Shown one piece after another: positions 34,264 through 42,343 of a DNA stretch of 47,908 nt; the stretch's first letter is position 1, and each line of letters begins with the position of its first letter. The stretch is taken from NCBI GenBank assembly GCA_035317825.1, contig DATHGB010000012.1:1-47908 (forward strand), in the 5' to 3' direction. Both the position numbers and the translations under genes were made by a program. The notes beneath the pieces were generated by a model. It had not been told where the DNA came from and ran no database searches. It saw only the letters and a program-made list of their open reading frames with translations. This DNA comes from Candidatus Saccharimonadales bacterium. Its GTDB lineage: Bacteria > Patescibacteriota > Saccharimonadia > Saccharimonadales > Saccharimonadaceae.

Positions 34264-34908
34264 TCAGCCTTGGTCAAGATAATCACGAAGTCGTTCCATG
34301 TGTAAAATATAGCTTCTTCTAGAGTGAGCGATCAGTTTAAGCATCTCTAGTTTTTTGAGCTCGATATTCGTTGTTTCGCGCGTCAGCCCAAGTGAATCAG
34401 CGATCTCTTGTTGGGTGACCGAGATCTTTAAGTGGTTGGTAAATTTGTACGATTTTAAAATCCCCCCCAGTTGATCGGCCATGTACAGAAGCGTAAATGC
34501 CACTTTATCACTAGCTCTTGATTGTTCGAGGGCATGAATCCTAGATATACTCGAAAGGAGAATTATCGTCATCTTTACTTGGCGGTTATACATACTTTCC
34601 GGATTAGCATGGAGATGTTTTGTAAACTTTTGATGGGGCACTAGACGAACGGTGCATTTGGTAAATGCTTCGTAAAAATACTGTGATTCTTCGATTAGTC
34701 CAAAAGCAAACCCTACCGGGAAATCTTCATCTTTGCGACCAATTGACACAAGACGTTCGTCACCAGTCTTCGTAATACTATACGTTTTGACGAGACCCGA
34801 CTCTATGACATAGACGCATTTTGGACGCTCCCCTTTTAGGAGAATCGTTTCGCCTTTCTTGAAGGACTGCTGAGGATAGTGAGAGATAAATTGTTTAAAA
34901 GTGTCCAT
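34264..34908 (-). CDS. Crp/Fnr family transcriptional regulator
   Basis: A 214-residue regulator: a cyclic-nucleotide-binding-type beta-roll (about 15-120, FKKGETILLKGERPKCVYVIESG), a dimerisation helix (about 120-145) and a winged helix-turn-helix (about 160-205) with the recognition segment VTQQEIADSLGLTRETTNIELKKL. The effector is unknown; no FNR-type Cys cluster is seen at the N-terminus. It is followed at a distance of about 90 bases by the surface-protein genes, on the same strand but upstream in their order (it lies downstream of their ends), so a regulatory link is only suggested by proximity. Confidence 0.9.
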   Translation of the reverse strand: MDTFKQFISHYPQQSFKKGETILLKGERPKCVYVIESGLVKTYSITKTGDERLVSIGRKDEDFPVGFAFGLIEESQYFYEAFTKCTVRLVPHQKFTKHLHANPESMYNRQVKMTIILLSSISRIHALEQSRASDKVAFTLLYMADQLGGILKSYKFTNHLKISVTQQEIADSLGLTRETTNIELKKLEMLKLIAHSRRSYILHMERLRDYLDQG

Positions 34909-35001
34909 GCCCTTAGACTACTTTCTTGAATTAATGCCTGAAGCGAGCTACAAATATCGCTCCCGAGGGCTTCTTATCTCTTTATACACCCGTTGTAAAG
35001 A

Positions 35002-36711
35002 TTACGCAAGTCTACTCCTACGGGTTAGTCCTACTGCCATTGTTGCGAGAATACTAAGGAATAGAACTGTCAATAAAATCGCAAGGAATGGATTCATACC
35101 ACGCGTAGCTGATGTGGTTTTAGGTACTTGGTTTTGTACAGAATTATCCGTAGTTGTTATTCCAAGTACTTCGGGAGCAGCTTGGGTATCCCCGCTGCTG
35201 TCATCTAGTATCGGAGTCTCCGCTGAACTCTGCTGGTTAGATGAAGTTTTGGGCACGAATCCTAAGCTAAATGGTGGTGAAGCCTCCTGTCCGGCATCGG
35301 TTGGTACAGGAGGAGCTGATGAAGCTGGTTGATCACCGCTGGCCGTATCGACACCAAAGCTTCCGTCCCAATGACCAAATACGTTGATGAACAATATGCC
35401 AAACCAGTCAGAAAGGCCGAAGCTACTCATATTAACGTTTAGGATGTTAGCCGAAGCCGTTGCATTGCCACTCGACGCGTTGCCGGCACTTGTATTGCCC
35501 GTCACGCCAGCATTACCCGAGTGTGCCGTAACATCAATATTATTCGTAATCTGACTGTTGTTGTTTGCCGTTATGTCTTGGCCGCCATTACTATCCGTTA
35601 CGCCGCTACCTAGCATCGCCGCCGTCGCACCAGGGGCGTCCACGATAATCCCCACCCAAGTTCCAAGGACATTCACGAATACCAGTAGACTATTGCTTGC
35701 AACTACTTGGTGACCTGAAAGATTAAGGATAGTTAGGTTAGTTGTTGCCGTCCCGGTTGTTGCTTGCCCTGCAGACGTGTTATTGGTAACTTCAGCCGAT
35801 CCACTCGTCGCGCTCAGTTGTACGTTGTTTACGATAGACTGAGTGTCATTCGACACCACAGAAGCGGATGCATCTTGTGCATTACTAGCAAGTAGTTGAG
35901 GAATAAATTCTGGTGATATAAGTATGTCGCCGTTCAGATTACCGTAAATATTAATCGTTCCAATAAATGATTTATTTGCTGCAATAATTGAATTGATAAG
36001 GTTTATAACATTTGCAACTGCGTTTGCACTACCTGTTGTTGCGTTCCCGGCACTGGTATTGCGGTTAACGTTAGCATCGCCGCTACCAGCATCGACCGAA
36101 ACGTTATTTGTTATAGCCGCGGAATTATTAACCGTAGTTGTCGCATCAGCATTTGATTGCTGCGCCGATAAATCGCCAATCGCTGACGATAAAGTAATAT
36201 CACCCGTTACGTTTCCGTAGATGTCGGATGTAAAATGAGCAACGCCGACCGTGTCACCCCCTACGGTAGAATGTACCGTGCTCACAGTTGTTGTCGTAGC
36301 AGCTGCATTACCACTTGTTGCGTTCCCGGCGCTGGCATTCGCTGAAACACCCGCGTCCCCTGACTGCGCTACCGAAGACGTATCGTTTTGAATATTCACA
36401 CCGGCATTCGATGTACCCGTTGAGGTATCGGTTGTCGATGTCGAAGGTTGTTCATTAGTCGTCTCGGGATCTGAAGGTACAATTTGCGTATTTTCTGGAG
36501 GTGGTGCTGGTGTAGATTTAGCCTTGTACGTACCTGATTGGCTATCATATTCCCATGTGGTCGTATTCCAGTGACCCGTTATCGGATCATAGGTATATGT
36601 TGGACTCGGCGCAGCATCAAGTGCCATTGCCGTCAAAGGATATCCGCCAGCTATCACTACCACGAGCGCATAAGATATACATACTCGCATGATACGTTTA
36701 AACTTTTGCAT
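35002..36711 (-). CDS. Large exported repeat protein, solenoid-like, membrane-anchored
   Basis: A 569-residue surface protein. A signal peptide (about 1-32) is followed by a Pro/Thr/Ser-rich region and four imperfect repeats. Each repeat has SG(D/N/S)AxVxxN(T/A)SAGxA(T/S)(T/S)G, then an Asn/Ala/Val stretch and a hydrophobic phrase such as NIYGNLNGDI or FINVFGHWDGSF. The pattern suggests a beta-solenoid or curli-like fibre. After a Ser/Thr/Pro linker it ends with VPKTT, a hydrophobic helix and RRSR, like a sorting signal of an unusual kind. The start at 36711 is chosen for the AGGAGG just upstream; a longer frame exists but has no support. The neighbouring gene at 36828 shares the repeat. Confidence 0.65.
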   Translation of the reverse strand: MQKFKRIMRVCISYALVVVIAGGYPLTAMALDAAPSPTYTYDPITGHWNTTTWEYDSQSGTYKAKSTPAPPPENTQIVPSDPETTNEQPSTSTTDTSTGTSNAGVNIQNDTSSVAQSGDAGVSANASAGNATSGNAAATTTTVSTVHSTVGGDTVGVAHFTSDIYGNVTGDITLSSAIGDLSAQQSNADATTTVNNSAAITNNVSVDAGSGDANVNRNTSAGNATTGSANAVANVINLINSIIAANKSFIGTINIYGNLNGDILISPEFIPQLLASNAQDASASVVSNDTQSIVNNVQLSATSGSAEVTNNTSAGQATTGTATTNLTILNLSGHQVVASNSLLVFVNVLGTWVGIIVDAPGATAAMLGSGVTDSNGGQDITANNNSQITNNIDVTAHSGNAGVTGNTSAGNASSGNATASANILNVNMSSFGLSDWFGILFINVFGHWDGSFGVDTASGDQPASSAPPVPTDAGQEASPPFSLGFVPKTSSNQQSSAETPILDDSSGDTQAAPEVLGITTTDNSVQNQVPKTTSATRGMNPFLAILLTVLFLSILATMAVGLTRRSRLA

Positions 36712-36827
36712 GGCGGCCTCCTTTTTTAACCAAATAATTTCATCCGTGGACGGGGAGAATATGTAGTCGTATCCTCCCCGAAGCTCAAACACCCTGGAAA
36801 ATTATCATGTAGACAAATAACCAAGAG

Positions 36828-37415
36828 TTAGTTTTTAAGGTTCACCGTCACACTTGTTGAGTTAGTGTTCGATACATTGCCAGATGTGGCTGAGCCACCA
36901 GTCGTGTTATCCTCAACCTCTGCTTCACCAGACGTAGCCGTTTGGCTTGTAGAGCTTGAGATATTGAAGTTATTGTTGTTTTCAACCTTCAGTTTATTGA
37001 CCGTCTTAGACTTGACGACATTCGTAGAATCAGGACCGGTTTGCGTAATAGATCCTGAGTCACTGCTGCTGTTCCCGCCACTACCCAAAGCTCCAGTTGT
37101 GGCAGAATTATCGACTGTTAAACCAACGCTCATGGCATTTGCCTGCGCTACCGTACCGCTCGTAGCGTCTCCACCAGTCGTATTGCCTTCCGATGAAGCT
37201 TCACCAGAAGATCCATTCTGAGACGTTGAGCTGTGAAGATTTAGGTTATTATTATTTTTAACCTTTGCCTTATTGATCGTTTTACTCTTAACGGCATTAT
37301 AAGAGTCGGGGCCGGTATTCGTAATTGAACCCGTTGCGGCTGATGCGAAACCACTAAGACCAACTACAAGACCCAGTGATAATAACGTGGCACCTACTGA
37401 TTTTTTGATTTTCAT
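36828..37415 (-). CDS. Exported repeat protein sharing the motif of its neighbour
   Basis: A 195-residue secreted protein. Residues 1-26 are a signal peptide (GFASAA). The mature part is two copies of an 80-residue unit: (T/Q)TGPDS(Y/T)N(A/V)VKSKT(I/V)NK(A/L)KV(K/E)NNNN, then SSTSQ, SGEAxxExNTTGGxATSG. The SGEA...NTTGG.ATSG part is the same motif as SGDA...NTSAGNATTG in the larger neighbour, so the two may form one structure. No anchor is seen at the C-terminus, so it is probably free or polymerised. Family unknown to me; no enzyme motif. Confidence 0.7.
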   Translation of the reverse strand: MKIKKSVGATLLSLGLVVGLSGFASAATGSITNTGPDSYNAVKSKTINKAKVKNNNNLNLHSSTSQNGSSGEASSEGNTTGGDATSGTVAQANAMSVGLTVDNSATTGALGSGGNSSSDSGSITQTGPDSTNVVKSKTVNKLKVENNNNFNISSSTSQTATSGEAEVEDNTTGGSATSGNVSNTNSTSVTVNLKN

Positions 37416-37520
37416 TTTTGACCTCCTTTATTCTTATTGGTAGATTAGTTTTTTCGGGTGTTCGCCCGACCTCAGAAAATGGTGTCATTCCTAGGGTCGT
37501 CCGACCACATAGATGAATCT

Positions 37521-38009
37521 CTATTCAGAATTTTCTATGGTCGTCTCCTGCTCACTACTCATATTTAATTGAACACTCGTGGAAGAATTAGACTGATTAT
37601 CGGTTGTGGATGAAGTATCAATAGACACGTTTAACTTGGTCTGCCCGTCATCGCTTTGAATTGTTTTATGAATAGAGCCGTTTGGCGGCAACTGTATTGA
37701 TTGATTGTTGATACGCACAGTAGAAGAAGACCGGCTTTGATCCGGCTGCGCTGAGGTGTTTGTGCTGGTTTCTACGATATCTGACTGGTTGGCTGAGGTT
37801 TTTGAATTTGCGGACGGAAGCTTAATGTCAACCGGTTGAACTTTATCATAGGAAGTCTGAGTCGCTTTACTTGAGTGTAAACTTAACGGTGCTACTGTCG
37901 CGAACAACGCGAATGCACCTATTGCCCACATCGTTCTGTGCACTTTACTAGCAAAAAGATAAGGAATAGCGATCTTCAAACGAGTGATAGATGATGAATA
38001 ACTCCACAT
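37521..38009 (-). CDS. Membrane-anchored Ser/Thr-rich protein, function unknown
   Basis: A 162-residue protein with a basic N-terminus, one hydrophobic helix (about residues 27-45) and an outside tail that is Ser, Thr, Asn and Gln-rich, ending in acidic residues. Within the tail a short ordered part (TVRINNQSIQLPPNGSIHKTI, then TKLNVSID) could form a small beta domain. It lies at the start of the surface-protein cluster and is transcribed in the same direction as the two repeat genes. I do not recognise it. Confidence 0.55.
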   Translation of the reverse strand: MWSYSSSITRLKIAIPYLFASKVHRTMWAIGAFALFATVAPLSLHSSKATQTSYDKVQPVDIKLPSANSKTSANQSDIVETSTNTSAQPDQSRSSSTVRINNQSIQLPPNGSIHKTIQSDDGQTKLNVSIDTSSTTDNQSNSSTSVQLNMSSEQETTIENSE

Positions 38010-38102
38010 GTTAACCCCACTTTCTCTCCAATCAAAGAATATCTTTAAAAAAACGAACGGTATGTGAAGATTCTCACATATAGAACGTTTTACATAAGCT
38101 AT

Positions 38103-38534
38103 CTAACGGTTAATTAAGAAGTGAGGTTTTTGCAAATAGAAAATTAGTTTAGCCTTAGCACCATTTTTAATTTTAATAAGATGCGTGTGTTGATGCTTAA
38201 CCGAACGTGTAATACTGCCCATGCCACGAGCGTATACGTTATAGCCTTTTGCTTCATACTCGCCTGCAAGGCTCATCAAGTCCAGCTTCTCTTGATCCGT
38301 AAAATCATTTAATGATTCGACATGCCGCTTAGGCACAATCATAAGGTGGTCAAGCACTGCGCGTCCTTCAAACACATCATAGGAAACCCGATTAAAAACA
38401 ACCTGCATCGTGTCGTTACTTTCAGCCTTTTGTTCGTGAGTTATATTGTGACAGAACGTACACGAAGTACCTTTTTGCTTGTCGTCTTTGTTTTTCTGGG
38501 CATATTTCTTGTAGGTTTTTCGGTAATGATACAT
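38103..38534 (-). CDS. HIT family protein (histidine triad)
   Basis: A 143-residue nucleotide-binding HIT-fold protein. The triad HQHTH lies at 114-118, preceded by a normal HIT core (FEGRAVLDHLMIVPKRHVESL). Two Cys (C25 and C28, CTFC) may bind zinc, as in many HIT hydrolases. The N-terminal 20 residues are Lys-rich. Substrate unknown; HIT enzymes typically split nucleoside phosphoramidates or transfer nucleotides. The HIT gene follows the FAD oxidase gene with only six bases between, suggesting co-transcription. Confidence 0.85.
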   Translation of the reverse strand: MYHYRKTYKKYAQKNKDDKQKGTSCTFCHNITHEQKAESNDTMQVVFNRVSYDVFEGRAVLDHLMIVPKRHVESLNDFTDQEKLDLMSLAGEYEAKGYNVYARGMGSITRSVKHQHTHLIKIKNGAKAKLIFYLQKPHFLINR

Positions 38535-38540
38535 ATTCTT

Positions 38541-40187
38541 TTAAAAGTGTTTGCGAATATGGCTAAAACTAAAGTCCCAGTTCGCATCAGTCTTTTTATG
38601 TGGATTAAAGATATTTTGCGGATCGTAAATATGCTTCATCTCTTTCATATAGCCAAATACAGTCGGTCCGTACATCCGTTCCAGCCATGGACCACGAATA
38701 AGTCCGTCGTTGTGTTCGCCCGAGACTGATCCACCGTAGTAAAGTACGCGCTCGTTAACTTCTTTCATGGCAGGTTCTAATTTGGCACGTTCACTTGGCT
38801 CTTCAATCTTCATAAGTGGAATAACGTGGAAGTTACCGTCGCCTAGATGCCCAGCGATTGTTGCAAGAAGTTTGTACTTTTTAATTATCTCGCGAAGTTC
38901 CGGCAAAAATTCAGTCAGCCTAGCTGGCGGTACGACAAAGTCGTCGATAAAAGGAGCAGTGTGCTTGTCTTTTACCTTTGATCGAAGCAAGTTAAAGCTT
39001 TCACGGCGCATCAACCAAAACTTACGTGATTTGGCTTCGGTGCCGTCCTCTTCCATATAGGTGAAATGGAATCGTTCAAGGTCTTTCCTGGCCGTATGAA
39101 TTTTGTGCTTCACTTCGTCAACGGTGTCACCCGTAAATTCAATCAATAGAATTAGCTTTGGCACACCCTTGAACAACATTAATCCATCAGGGATAAGCTG
39201 GAGTGCAAGCTTGATCCAAGACCACAGTCCAAGCCGGGTTAAAAAGGCAAAGAAGAACTTAAAGCTCAGCCACAAAGTATTGTCATCGAAACACTCAAAA
39301 GTGGCGGGTTTATGCGACAGAACCGCTGGAATCACGTCACCAAGCTCATCGATTGTGTGCATATAACAAACAAGCGTACCCGAATGCGGTGCTTTTGGTA
39401 CTAAACGGAACTTGATATCCGTTACGATCCCTAAAGTCCCTTGAGATCCTACAAATAATTTAGTCAAATCAAAAATACCCGTATCGCGTTTCCAAACGTT
39501 CCACAGATGATAGCCCGTAGAATCTTTGCTGACTTTAGGAGCAGCTGCCTGAATTTCGTCGTAGTGCGTGTCGAGAAGTTCGAACGTTCGACGATACAAA
39601 TCGCCCTCGTAGTCGTCCTGTCCCATCTTGGCATTGAGCTCATCACGGTTTAACGGACCGATCGTATATTCATTACCGTCGGCAAGGATTACTTTAAGTT
39701 CCGTCACGAAGTTATCGGTTTTGCCATATTCAAGCGACTTTTCACCGCCCGAATTATTGGCAACCATTCCACCAACTGATGCCAATTCACGACTGGCCGG
39801 GTAACTAGGCATAAGGCTGCCTTGCTTGAATGTCTCTACCTCGAAATCCTTGTACATCATCCCTGGCTGAACGTGCGCGGCAGTCGCACTCGCCTCGTAC
39901 AGTTGATTCATGTGCTTACTGACGTCCAGAATGATAGATTCGTTGACTGCGCCGCCCGACATGTCGGTTCCCCGTCCTCGCGGTGTAATATTTAGATCAG
40001 GATGTTCAGCCTTGTTGTCGTTGACAAATTTAACGGCTGCTTTAATATCATCGCTACTTGAAGGAAATGCAACGACCTGCGGACGTAATTCAAATAAGCT
40101 TGCGTCGTGACTGTAAAATTCCAATGTTTCAGCTGAAGTATCGACCTCACCCTTAAAGATCTTCGAGAGTTCTGTTTTTATATCCAT
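38541..40187 (-). CDS. FAD-linked oxidase, glycolate oxidase GlcD / D-lactate dehydrogenase-like
   Basis: A 548-residue flavoprotein. The N-terminal PCMH-type FAD domain (about 30-250) contains VVAFPSSSDDIKAAVKFV, the flavin motif TPRGRGTDMSGGA and the SVGGMVANNSGGEKSLEYGKT stretch. The C-terminal FAD-oxidase domain has the metal-binding GHLGDGNFH and SGEHNDGLIRG. Such enzymes oxidise 2-hydroxy acids such as D-lactate or glycolate. A moderately hydrophobic segment (about 310-360) may touch the membrane. No partner iron-sulfur subunit is nearby. The start is at 40187 because GGAG lies just before it; a longer frame to 40205 has no support. In a cell expected to have little respiration, the electron acceptor is an open question. 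Confidence 0.9.
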   Translation of the reverse strand: MDIKTELSKIFKGEVDTSAETLEFYSHDASLFELRPQVVAFPSSSDDIKAAVKFVNDNKAEHPDLNITPRGRGTDMSGGAVNESIILDVSKHMNQLYEASATAAHVQPGMMYKDFEVETFKQGSLMPSYPASRELASVGGMVANNSGGEKSLEYGKTDNFVTELKVILADGNEYTIGPLNRDELNAKMGQDDYEGDLYRRTFELLDTHYDEIQAAAPKVSKDSTGYHLWNVWKRDTGIFDLTKLFVGSQGTLGIVTDIKFRLVPKAPHSGTLVCYMHTIDELGDVIPAVLSHKPATFECFDDNTLWLSFKFFFAFLTRLGLWSWIKLALQLIPDGLMLFKGVPKLILLIEFTGDTVDEVKHKIHTARKDLERFHFTYMEEDGTEAKSRKFWLMRRESFNLLRSKVKDKHTAPFIDDFVVPPARLTEFLPELREIIKKYKLLATIAGHLGDGNFHVIPLMKIEEPSERAKLEPAMKEVNERVLYYGGSVSGEHNDGLIRGPWLERMYGPTVFGYMKEMKHIYDPQNIFNPHKKTDANWDFSFSHIRKHF

Positions 40188-40240
40188 ATTCTCCAACTGT
40201 AACACTTTTTAAGAGGTAAGCGCAAGCAAAAAGGCTAGGG

Positions 40241-40277
40241 ATCGCTTCGCCGGGACATAATATCCAGGCGAAGCGAT
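40241..40277 (-). terminator. Terminator of the GNAT gene with the structured leader
   Basis: Hairpin ATCGCTTCGCC (40241-40251) with GGCGAAGCGAT (40267-40277), followed on the minus strand by CCCTAGCCTTTTT. Confidence 0.82.
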
Positions 40278-40282
40278 TTGGT

Positions 40283-40951
40283 CTATAGCAGCCTGACGTT
40301 TTGCGAAGCCCATTTAAGCGCGTCAACTGCTTGCCGGCGTGCTACGAGCGAATGCTTCGGCGGTCGCTCACCATGCCACCATTGACTCCAAAAAGGGTCG
40401 TTCGGGTTGAGACATTCCAGGTTGTCCTGATGCCTTAGCGTCCCATCGATGAAACTAGTGTTTCGCTCGATGTAAACCAGGTCATAGCCAGACTTTTGCA
40501 GCGCCTTCAGGCTGGCGACATTCCCCTGGTACACCGCTGACATGATTCTGTGCAGCCCCAGATGCTGGAATGCATACCAGGTACGGGCTTTGTGGATACT
40601 GCTCGCGATCCCCTTACCCCAGTACTCGTGGCGGAAGATCATTGAACCGCTGGTTGCTTGGTGGATATGGTTTTTGGTTATGTCAAATAGCGTCGTGTCA
40701 CCAATAAGGATACGTTCGTCACTCTCGACGACATATATCCCCCACGTTAGGCTCTCTTTCTCTTCCCTGATACGCTCAAACCATTCCTGTTCATCTTCCA
40801 GTACGGGTGCAGAGCGGCGGCTGAGATAGCGGGTAACGCTTGCCTGTTGCATGCCGGGGTTGATAAACTCCGGCATGTTGTCTTTTGTAAGCGGCGCAAG
40901 TTCGACCTTTAAATCGCCTACTTGTAGCTGCATGATTGGTCCAAATGCCAT
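40283..40951 (-). CDS. GNAT family acetyltransferase, RimJ/RimL-like
   Basis: A 222-residue acetyltransferase of the RimJ/RimL type, which act on N-terminal amines of proteins or on antibiotics and similar small molecules. Visible parts are VELAPLTKDNMPEFINPG, WGIYVVESDERILIGDTTLFDI, the acetyl-CoA loop RHEYWGKGIASSIHKA (here Y-x-G-K-G-I-A), HRIMSAVYQGNVASLKALQKSGY and a longer C-terminal tail (about 165-222). Two in-frame ATGs exist; the second (40951) is eight bases from AGGAGG and is preferred. The gene is monocistronic, with a 170-base leader containing a short ORF and hairpins, and a terminator right after the stop. Confidence 0.85.
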   Translation of the reverse strand: MAFGPIMQLQVGDLKVELAPLTKDNMPEFINPGMQQASVTRYLSRRSAPVLEDEQEWFERIREEKESLTWGIYVVESDERILIGDTTLFDITKNHIHQATSGSMIFRHEYWGKGIASSIHKARTWYAFQHLGLHRIMSAVYQGNVASLKALQKSGYDLVYIERNTSFIDGTLRHQDNLECLNPNDPFWSQWWHGERPPKHSLVARRQAVDALKWASQNVRLL

Positions 40952-40977
40952 GATCATGACCTCCTTTTAGTTAATCG

Positions 40978-41041
40978 GTCTCTTTTGAGACCGGATGAGC
41001 CTCCGCCTGGGAAATGAAAAACCTCCGAGACCGGAGGCTTA
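40978..41041 (-). promoter_or_regulatory. Possible attenuator in the GNAT leader
   Basis: On the minus strand the leader holds a terminator-like hairpin CCTCCG-GTCT-CGGAGG followed by TTTTT, then GGCGGAGGC, which can pair with the same GCCTCCG, and then GGTCTC-TTTT-GAGACC just before the ribosome-binding site. GGTCTC and CGGAGG each occur twice, so two alternative folds are possible. Confidence 0.5.
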
Positions 41042-41064
41042 TCTAGTGTCAAAAATAGTATGTG

Positions 41065-41124
41065 TTAAGAGAAAAGATAAGCCATGCCAAAAGAAATGCC
41101 GCCGAACGTGCCGTCCTTATTCAT
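41065..41124 (-). CDS. Candidate 19-residue leader peptide upstream of the GNAT gene
   Basis: ATG at 41124 to TAA at 41065 encodes MNKDGTFGGISFGMAYLFS. It lies about 25 bases before the terminator-like hairpin, the position expected of a leader peptide in an attenuated gene. It contains Phe and Gly more often than chance (3 Phe, 4 Gly in 19). No strong ribosome site precedes it. Because it is so short it may be accidental. Confidence 0.35.
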   Translation of the reverse strand: MNKDGTFGGISFGMAYLFS

Positions 41125-41197
41125 TTCAGATTGGTATGATTTACAAGTGATCATAAGTTATTTATAACACATGATGTTTATGTTAGCAAACAAAATA

Positions 41198-41227
41198 TTG
41201 TTTATTCGTCGTTTTTCACGCTATACT
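41198..41227 (+). promoter_or_regulatory. Promoter of the glycosidase-like gene
   Basis: TTGTTT (41198-41203), 18 nt, TATACT (41222-41227). Nine bases lie between the box and ATG 41237. Confidence 0.55.
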
Positions 41228-41236
41228 GACCATAAG

Positions 41237-42343
41237 ATGAAATTCTTTATTCGAAATATCGGCCGTATTGTTGGAACGCTGCGGGCAGAGAAACGACAAC
41301 TTGTTAACCGCTATTTTACCAAGATTCCACGGCTAGAAGGTAGCGCTGCCGAAATTTGCCGTCAGATCGTTGAAAAACTATGGGAAGGTGATTTTTATCG
41401 TACAAGCCTTGGCCATTTCGATTTTTTCTGGATGCGCGACTTTGGAACGGTGTCCCAGTCACTTGTGAATACTGGCTACAAAAAACATACCCTACATACG
41501 CTTAGATGGGCACTGCTGCACTACCGTCGAGCTGGTAGGGTTACGACATGTATCGATAAAGCCGGTAACTGTTTTGAAGCCCCAGGCCATGCCGTCGATT
41601 CGCTACCTTGGCTACTACACAGTCTCGTTGTAAGTAACTATGATCTAAACATGTCTGAGCGGAAGTTTCTCGCGGGCGAGCTAGACCGTTACTGCAAAAA
41701 ATACCTTGATACGGCTGGGTATGTACGGCCAATAAAGTTCGCCGAGATGCGCGATGCGGTTATATATGACCGAAGCGCCTATGCTGTCACGCTAATCGCC
41801 CGCATGGCATATTGCGTTGAGGTGCTCCAGCTTCAAGGCTTTCCTTATGAGCTACTGCAATACCAAGAAGAATTACTGAGTCGTTATTGGAACGGGCAAT
41901 ATTTTAATGCAGACCGAAGGACAAACGCGTTCAGCGCGGAATGCGCGCTGTTCCCTTTCTTCCTAGGGGTCATAGACGACGAAGCAATGGCAGGGGTGAC
42001 ATTCGACTACATTAACCAAGAAAAACTGAACGAACCCTTCCCGCTTATATACACAAAACAACCTAAAGCCTTTCAATACCATTGGTGGATGACCAAGCCT
42101 TTTATGCCAAACTACCAAGAGGAGACGCTATGGAGCTGGCACGGTGTGTTTTATTTGCATCTTCTAAAACGCTACGGCCGGCCAGAATACAAGCAGCAGC
42201 TCGAGAAATTCTCAAAAGGTATGATTGAAAAACATGGCTCTTTCCCCGAGATGCTGAACAAAGACGGCAGTTGGTACTACGCACCGATCTACAAGGGTGA
42301 CCCTGGCATGGTGTGGGCCGCGCTATATCTTGAGTTAGCGTGA
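41237..42343 (+). CDS. Six-hairpin glycosidase-like protein
   Basis: A 368-residue protein with an (alpha/alpha)6-barrel pattern, as in glucoamylases, debranching enzymes and neutral invertases. HFDFFWMRDFGTVSQSL has the W-M-R-D often found at the substrate cleft; later segments are GHAVDSLPWLL, DRSAYAVTLIARMAY, YFNADRRTNAFSAECALFP and ETLWSWHGVFYLHLLKRYG. The ending SWYYAPIYKGDPGMVWAALYLELA fits the last helix. No signal peptide, so it would act in the cytoplasm, perhaps on stored or imported oligosaccharides. The ATG at 41237 is preferred over ATGs at 41171 and nearby, because the -10 box lies between them. Exact family and substrate are unclear. Confidence 0.65.
   Translation: MKFFIRNIGRIVGTLRAEKRQLVNRYFTKIPRLEGSAAEICRQIVEKLWEGDFYRTSLGHFDFFWMRDFGTVSQSLVNTGYKKHTLHTLRWALLHYRRAGRVTTCIDKAGNCFEAPGHAVDSLPWLLHSLVVSNYDLNMSERKFLAGELDRYCKKYLDTAGYVRPIKFAEMRDAVIYDRSAYAVTLIARMAYCVEVLQLQGFPYELLQYQEELLSRYWNGQYFNADRRTNAFSAECALFPFFLGVIDDEAMAGVTFDYINQEKLNEPFPLIYTKQPKAFQYHWWMTKPFMPNYQEETLWSWHGVFYLHLLKRYGRPEYKQQLEKFSKGMIEKHGSFPEMLNKDGSWYYAPIYKGDPGMVWAALYLELA

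Noticed and set aside
36712-36792. Upstream extension of the large repeat protein by 27 residues
   Set aside because: The AGGAGG directly before ATG 36711 and the signal peptide that begins there fix the start.
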